Source: Echinicola marina (GTDB taxonomy: Bacteria; Bacteroidota; Bacteroidia; Cytophagales; Cyclobacteriaceae). Taken from it: DNA of 64,000 bases. Made by a program: the position numbers and the translations under genes. This document shows positions 61,027 to 64,000 of this stretch, piece after piece (within the stretch, counting starts at the first letter, position 1; each line of letters begins with the position of its first letter). The stretch lies in contig NZ_CP080025.1 of NCBI RefSeq assembly GCF_020463795.1, forward strand, positions 2,725,501 through 2,789,500, in the 5' to 3' direction. Below the pieces are notes generated by a model. It was not told the origin of the DNA and ran no database searches. It saw only the letters and a program-made list of their open reading frames with translations.

Positions 61027-62883
61027 TTATTCATCGATTTGTTCCAATTCCATCAATTCTTCCTTATATCCCCCAGATAAGATAGGGAATCTGCACCATG
61101 TTTTTGGGTCCACATTGAAATCATCCAAGTGAAAGGAGGGGGCTAATCTTTCTCTTTTCCATTGGTTTCTAGACCAAAGTCTGAAAAACTTTTGGATATA
61201 AGTTTTTAATTGAGCAGAATCAATGTCCAACTCATGTTTCAAAATATGATAAATGTCCACTGGTGACCTTCTTTCCAGAATGCCCAATCTTTCAATTTGG
61301 ACGATTACGGAATAAGGCATAAGGTCGTTTTCATCAGTTTGATGCCTTTCTTGTGGCCTGAGTTCTGCAGTTGGCTGAAGTGAATTGACCTTTTCCAGCC
61401 CTTTATAACCAAGAGACTTTTCTGCCCACCTTAGCCATTGAAGTATGAAGTATTTGTCCACTGCTGCAATGGGGGAAATACTGCCACTGGTATCACCGTC
61501 CATGGTGGCATAGCCTACATCACCTTCACTTCTATTGGATGTGGCTAGTAGCAGGGCGTTGTTTAAATTGGCCAACATCCAGATGATCGGGGCGCGGACC
61601 CTGGCTTGGATATTTTGCAGGGTGATATCATCTTTTTCCCATGTAAGTTTTCTGCCGATCGCTTTTTCTATTTTTCCTGTGTAGGAGCTTACTTCAGAGG
61701 ATATTTTCCAGCTGTAAAAGGTGGCACCGATACTTTCTGCTAGGTATTGGGCACTTTGTAAGGTGTCATTTGAGGAGTTCTCAGATCCTTGATAGGCTGT
61801 TGTTAGCAATTTACCTGTGATTTCCCTTACTGGATCATCGGTACTTATAGTATAGTCCAAATGGGCCCTTTGTAAAAAGCCTTCTATTCCAAGTTCAATT
61901 ACACCACGGCTTACCATTTCTGCTACTAATATGGCTATGGAAGAAGAGTCTGCCCCACCGCTAAGTGAAAGCACAAAGCCTTTGCTATAACTCTTTCGCA
62001 TATAGTCGAAGAGAGCCAAGGTCACGGCTTGGGTGAATTCAATATTTTTATCGAATTTGGAGGCTATTATAGCTGCTTTAGGCTTGGCCTTGTTGTCTAA
62101 ATCAAACGCTTTGACTTGGAAAGGTTTAAAGGAAAGTAGTTCGTTTTTGATTAATAGATTGCCATTTTGGGAAAGTAGGATCTCTCCATCAAAAATCATT
62201 CTCCCGGCTTCATTGCCTAATAGGTTGACATAAAGGTAGGTGGCATTTAATTCTATTGAACTTTCCTTGACCAATGTTTCCCTGTGTTCACTCTTGCCCA
62301 TAGCAAAGTGACTGGCACTTGGGTTAAAAATAAGATCCACTTGACGGTCTTTTAGGCGATGGCCAGGCCTTTCTGAACCGCGCCATGCATCTTCACATAT
62401 TTCAAAGCCATAGTGATATCCTTTTTTTTCGAAAGTGATGTCACCAAAAGGAACAGCTGTACCAAAGAAATCAAAATTGATGATTTTTCCTGCTGTCCAT
62501 GGGCTGAACCACCTATACTCGTAATGAACACCGTCGATGGCTAAGAATTGCTTGGCCATAAATCCTTTTACTTTTTTGTCCTCAATGACAGCAGTACAAT
62601 TATAAAGAGTTGTTCCCGCCAGGACGGGAAGTCCTACGCAAACAGTAATTTCATCACAATGGTCCAAAAGTAATCTTAACTGATTGAGGGCTTTTTCAGG
62701 ATACCATTTACTTAAGAAAAGATCTTCACTTCCATAGCCTGAAATGGCCAGTTCAGGAAAACAAAGTAATTCGATTCCCTGGCTTTTTGCTTCTTCTATG
62801 GCATTTAGAATGTTTGATAAGTTGCCTTTCCAGTCCAAAGGAGTCTGGTTAACAGTGGCACCTCCGATTTTCAATACAGACAT
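61027..62883 (-). CDS. nadE: Glutamine-dependent NAD+ synthetase
   Basis: 618 residues from the ATG at 62881-62883 (SVLKIGGATVNQTPLDWKGN); an ATG seven codons upstream is possible. The N-terminal nitrilase-type glutaminase domain has the catalytic Glu in FPELAISGYG and the Cys in FEICEDAW. The C-terminal ammonia-dependent synthetase has the P-loop LSLSGGADSS and SNRSEGDVGYATMDGDTSG. It makes NAD+ from deamido-NAD, using glutamine. The full two-domain form is present. It shares a direction with rnc upstream and lgt downstream. Confidence 0.96.
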   Translation of the reverse strand: MSVLKIGGATVNQTPLDWKGNLSNILNAIEEAKSQGIELLCFPELAISGYGSEDLFLSKWYPEKALNQLRLLLDHCDEITVCVGLPVLAGTTLYNCTAVIEDKKVKGFMAKQFLAIDGVHYEYRWFSPWTAGKIINFDFFGTAVPFGDITFEKKGYHYGFEICEDAWRGSERPGHRLKDRQVDLIFNPSASHFAMGKSEHRETLVKESSIELNATYLYVNLLGNEAGRMIFDGEILLSQNGNLLIKNELLSFKPFQVKAFDLDNKAKPKAAIIASKFDKNIEFTQAVTLALFDYMRKSYSKGFVLSLSGGADSSSIAILVAEMVSRGVIELGIEGFLQRAHLDYTISTDDPVREITGKLLTTAYQGSENSSNDTLQSAQYLAESIGATFYSWKISSEVSSYTGKIEKAIGRKLTWEKDDITLQNIQARVRAPIIWMLANLNNALLLATSNRSEGDVGYATMDGDTSGSISPIAAVDKYFILQWLRWAEKSLGYKGLEKVNSLQPTAELRPQERHQTDENDLMPYSVIVQIERLGILERRSPVDIYHILKHELDIDSAQLKTYIQKFFRLWSRNQWKRERLAPSFHLDDFNVDPKTWCRFPILSGGYKEELMELEQIDE

Positions 62884-62981
62884 AAGTAAATTTGTTCGGG
62901 CCAATAAGTATCCTTTTTACAGAGCTGTTCTATCCAAACAAAAATCAAGGATTCTGATTGGAGAACAAGATACACAAAGGG

Positions 62982-62989
62982 CAAATATA
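62982..62989 (-). promoter_or_regulatory. -7 element of nadE
   Basis: Minus-strand TATATTTG, a perfect TAnnTTTG, 5 bases past the rnc stop and about 100 bases before the nadE ATG. It would give nadE-lgt their own transcript. Confidence 0.45.
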
Positions 62990-62994
62990 GGATT

Positions 62995-63738
62995 CTAAAT
63001 AGCCAGATTTAGTTTTTCGCAGGCATTTTTTGCGGCTTCTTGCTCTGCTTTCTTTTTTGTAGCCCCTTTTCCTTCTGCGAAGGTTTCCTGTTCAATCTTT
63101 AATTCTACCAAAAATTCCTTAAAGCGCTGGCTTCCTGTTACGGATATCAGCGAAAATTCAATTTCCTTGTTTTCTTTTTGTGACCACTCGATGATCTTGC
63201 TTTTAAAATTGGTAGTGGTGGAAATGATATTGTCAATATCGAAATGAGGTGTGATTATTCTGGTAAGGATGAAGCGCTTACAAAAGCCGTATCCTCTGTC
63301 AAGGTAAACAGCTCCGACCAAAGCTTCCAATGTATCTCCATATATGGATTTGTGGGTATAAATTCCTTTTCCAGAAAGGTCAGTGTCTACAATATTGGGG
63401 AGGCCAATCTTTTTGCCGACTTGATTAAGAGATTCTCTATTGACTATCCTCGAACGGGTTTCTGTCAAAAAACCTTCATCCCTGAATGGGAATTTGATAA
63501 ATAGGTGTTCGGCTACTATGGCGCCCAAAATAGCATCTCCCAAAAATTCAAGGCGTTCATTGGAGGCCTTGATTCCCTGCTTTATTTCTGATGCTGCAGA
63601 AGAATGTTTTAGGGCCAGTTTATACAGTGATAAATTTAAAGGCTTGCTGCCCACTATGAGTTTAATAGCAGCAGCAAGCCTTTTATCTTTATTATTGTAA
63701 AGTAGTTCCTGAAATCTGAGTTTACGAAATATCTTCAA
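62995..63738 (-). CDS. rnc: Ribonuclease III
   Basis: 247 residues. The catalytic domain (about 15-165) has the signature ERLEFLGDAILGAIVAEHL (about 62-80), with the metal-binding Glu and Asp, and GDTLEALVGAVYLDRGY. The dsRNA-binding domain (about 170-247) ends in GKGATKKKAEQEAAKNACEKL. It processes rRNA and other double-stranded RNA. It lies 6 bases after fabF in the acpP-fabF-rnc order typical of Bacteroidota. Confidence 0.97.
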   Translation of the reverse strand: MKIFRKLRFQELLYNNKDKRLAAAIKLIVGSKPLNLSLYKLALKHSSAASEIKQGIKASNERLEFLGDAILGAIVAEHLFIKFPFRDEGFLTETRSRIVNRESLNQVGKKIGLPNIVDTDLSGKGIYTHKSIYGDTLEALVGAVYLDRGYGFCKRFILTRIITPHFDIDNIISTTTNFKSKIIEWSQKENKEIEFSLISVTGSQRFKEFLVELKIEQETFAEGKGATKKKAEQEAAKNACEKLNLAI

Positions 63739-63744
63739 GGTAGA

Positions 63745-64000
63745 TTACTCAGTTATTTTTTTGAAAATGATGGAAGCATTGTGTCCACCAAATCCAAAAG
63801 TATTACTCAAGGCTACATTTACTTCTCTTTTTTGAGCTTTGTTAAAAGTCAAGTTCAACTTGGCGTCAAAAGCGTCATCATCAGTGAAGTGGTTGATGGT
63901 AGGAGGAACCAAGTCGTGGTTAATGGCCATAATGGAGGCGATGGCTTCAATCGCGCCAGCTGCTCCCAAAAGGTGGCCGGTCATTGACTTAGTACTGCTT
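63745..64000 (-). CDS. fabF: 3-oxoacyl-ACP synthase II, C-terminal part only
   Basis: The partial gene runs off the right edge; the last 84 codons are visible. The C-terminal FabF signature is clear: [19 protein letters not shown], where KSMTGH holds the catalytic lysine and histidine, and [16 protein letters not shown] near the end. FabF elongates fatty acyl-ACP chains by condensation with malonyl-ACP. It is directly followed by rnc, as in many bacteria. Confidence 0.97.
   Translation of the reverse strand, partial: SSTKSMTGHLLGAAGAIEAIASIMAINHDLVPPTINHFTDDDAFDAKLNLTFNKAQKREVNVALSNTFGFGGHNASIIFKKITE

Noticed and set aside
1-64000. tRNA, rRNA, CRISPR array, insertion sequence, prophage or integrated element
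   Set aside because: No cloverleaf-type segment, regularly spaced repeat, transposase, integrase or terminal repeat was seen on reading both strands.

Overview
The window looks like a stretch of chromosome from a Bacteroidota bacterium, most likely order Cytophagales and family Cyclobacteriaceae (Algoriphagus/Echinicola/Cyclobacterium-like). Four things support this. A fused LpxC/FabZ enzyme is present. PorX, the regulator of the type IX secretion system, is present. There are many Bacteroidota-specific small families (DUF4296, DUF983, DUF4407, DUF5995). Promoters match the Bacteroidota -7 element TAnnTTTG, and few genes have a clear Shine-Dalgarno site. The genus is an inference. No tRNA, rRNA, insertion sequence, prophage or CRISPR array was found.

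Layout. 1-4.1 kb: DUF58 plus a truncated exported-protein gene on the minus strand, and divergently a DUF4296 lipoprotein and mutS2. 4.1-10.2 kb: two small exported proteins, then a minus-strand lipid A run (HD hydrolase, lpxD, lpxC/fabZ, lpxA, ABC ATPase). 10.3-13.5 kb: porX, tsaE and ald. 13.5-20.4 kb: a two-component region with a lone receiver protein divergent from a four-gene operon. That operon encodes a MoeY/Rv1355c-type ThiF-nitroreductase fusion, an autoinducer-synthase-like acyltransferase, a 7TM sensor kinase and a receiver-kinase. 20.4-29.5 kb: SIMPL protein, pyrophosphatase, acyltransferase, a short second DnaE, DUF983, App1-type phosphatase, lipid kinase and DinB. 29.6-36.6 kb: a Tat-exported Gfo/Idh/MocA protein, GH20 hexosaminidase, serpin, metZ under a SAM-I riboswitch, and an SGNH hydrolase. 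36.9-40.8 kb: DUF4407, DUF5995, and a second Tat-exported Gfo/Idh/MocA protein. 41.0-46.9 kb: a sulfur gene group with NeuD-like acetyltransferase, Crp/Fnr regulator, Usp, TauE/SafE, persulfide dioxygenase-rhodanese and a split YeeE/YedE transporter. 47.2-64 kb: MFS transporter, metG, a small Cys/His protein, phosphopantetheinyl transferase, S9 peptidase, mscL, three outer-membrane barrel proteins, yidD, lgt, nadE, rnc and the end of fabF.

Two places stand out. (1) In the sulfur group, the two promoters (tauE and the persulfide dioxygenase) each carry a TGTRA-N6-TCAC palindrome exactly 22 bp upstream of an identical TAGTTTTG -7 element. This is the arrangement expected for activation by the adjacent Cys-rich Crp/Fnr protein, so the sulfur genes look like one regulon. 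(2) The 14.2-20.4 kb operon couples a possible small-molecule-making pair (E1-like/nitroreductase fusion plus acyltransferase) to a membrane sensor kinase and a second kinase with a receiver domain. It reads as a self-contained, undescribed signal-production-and-sensing system. Its function is inference only.

All calls are from reading translations and DNA by eye. No database search, folding program or composition statistic was run.
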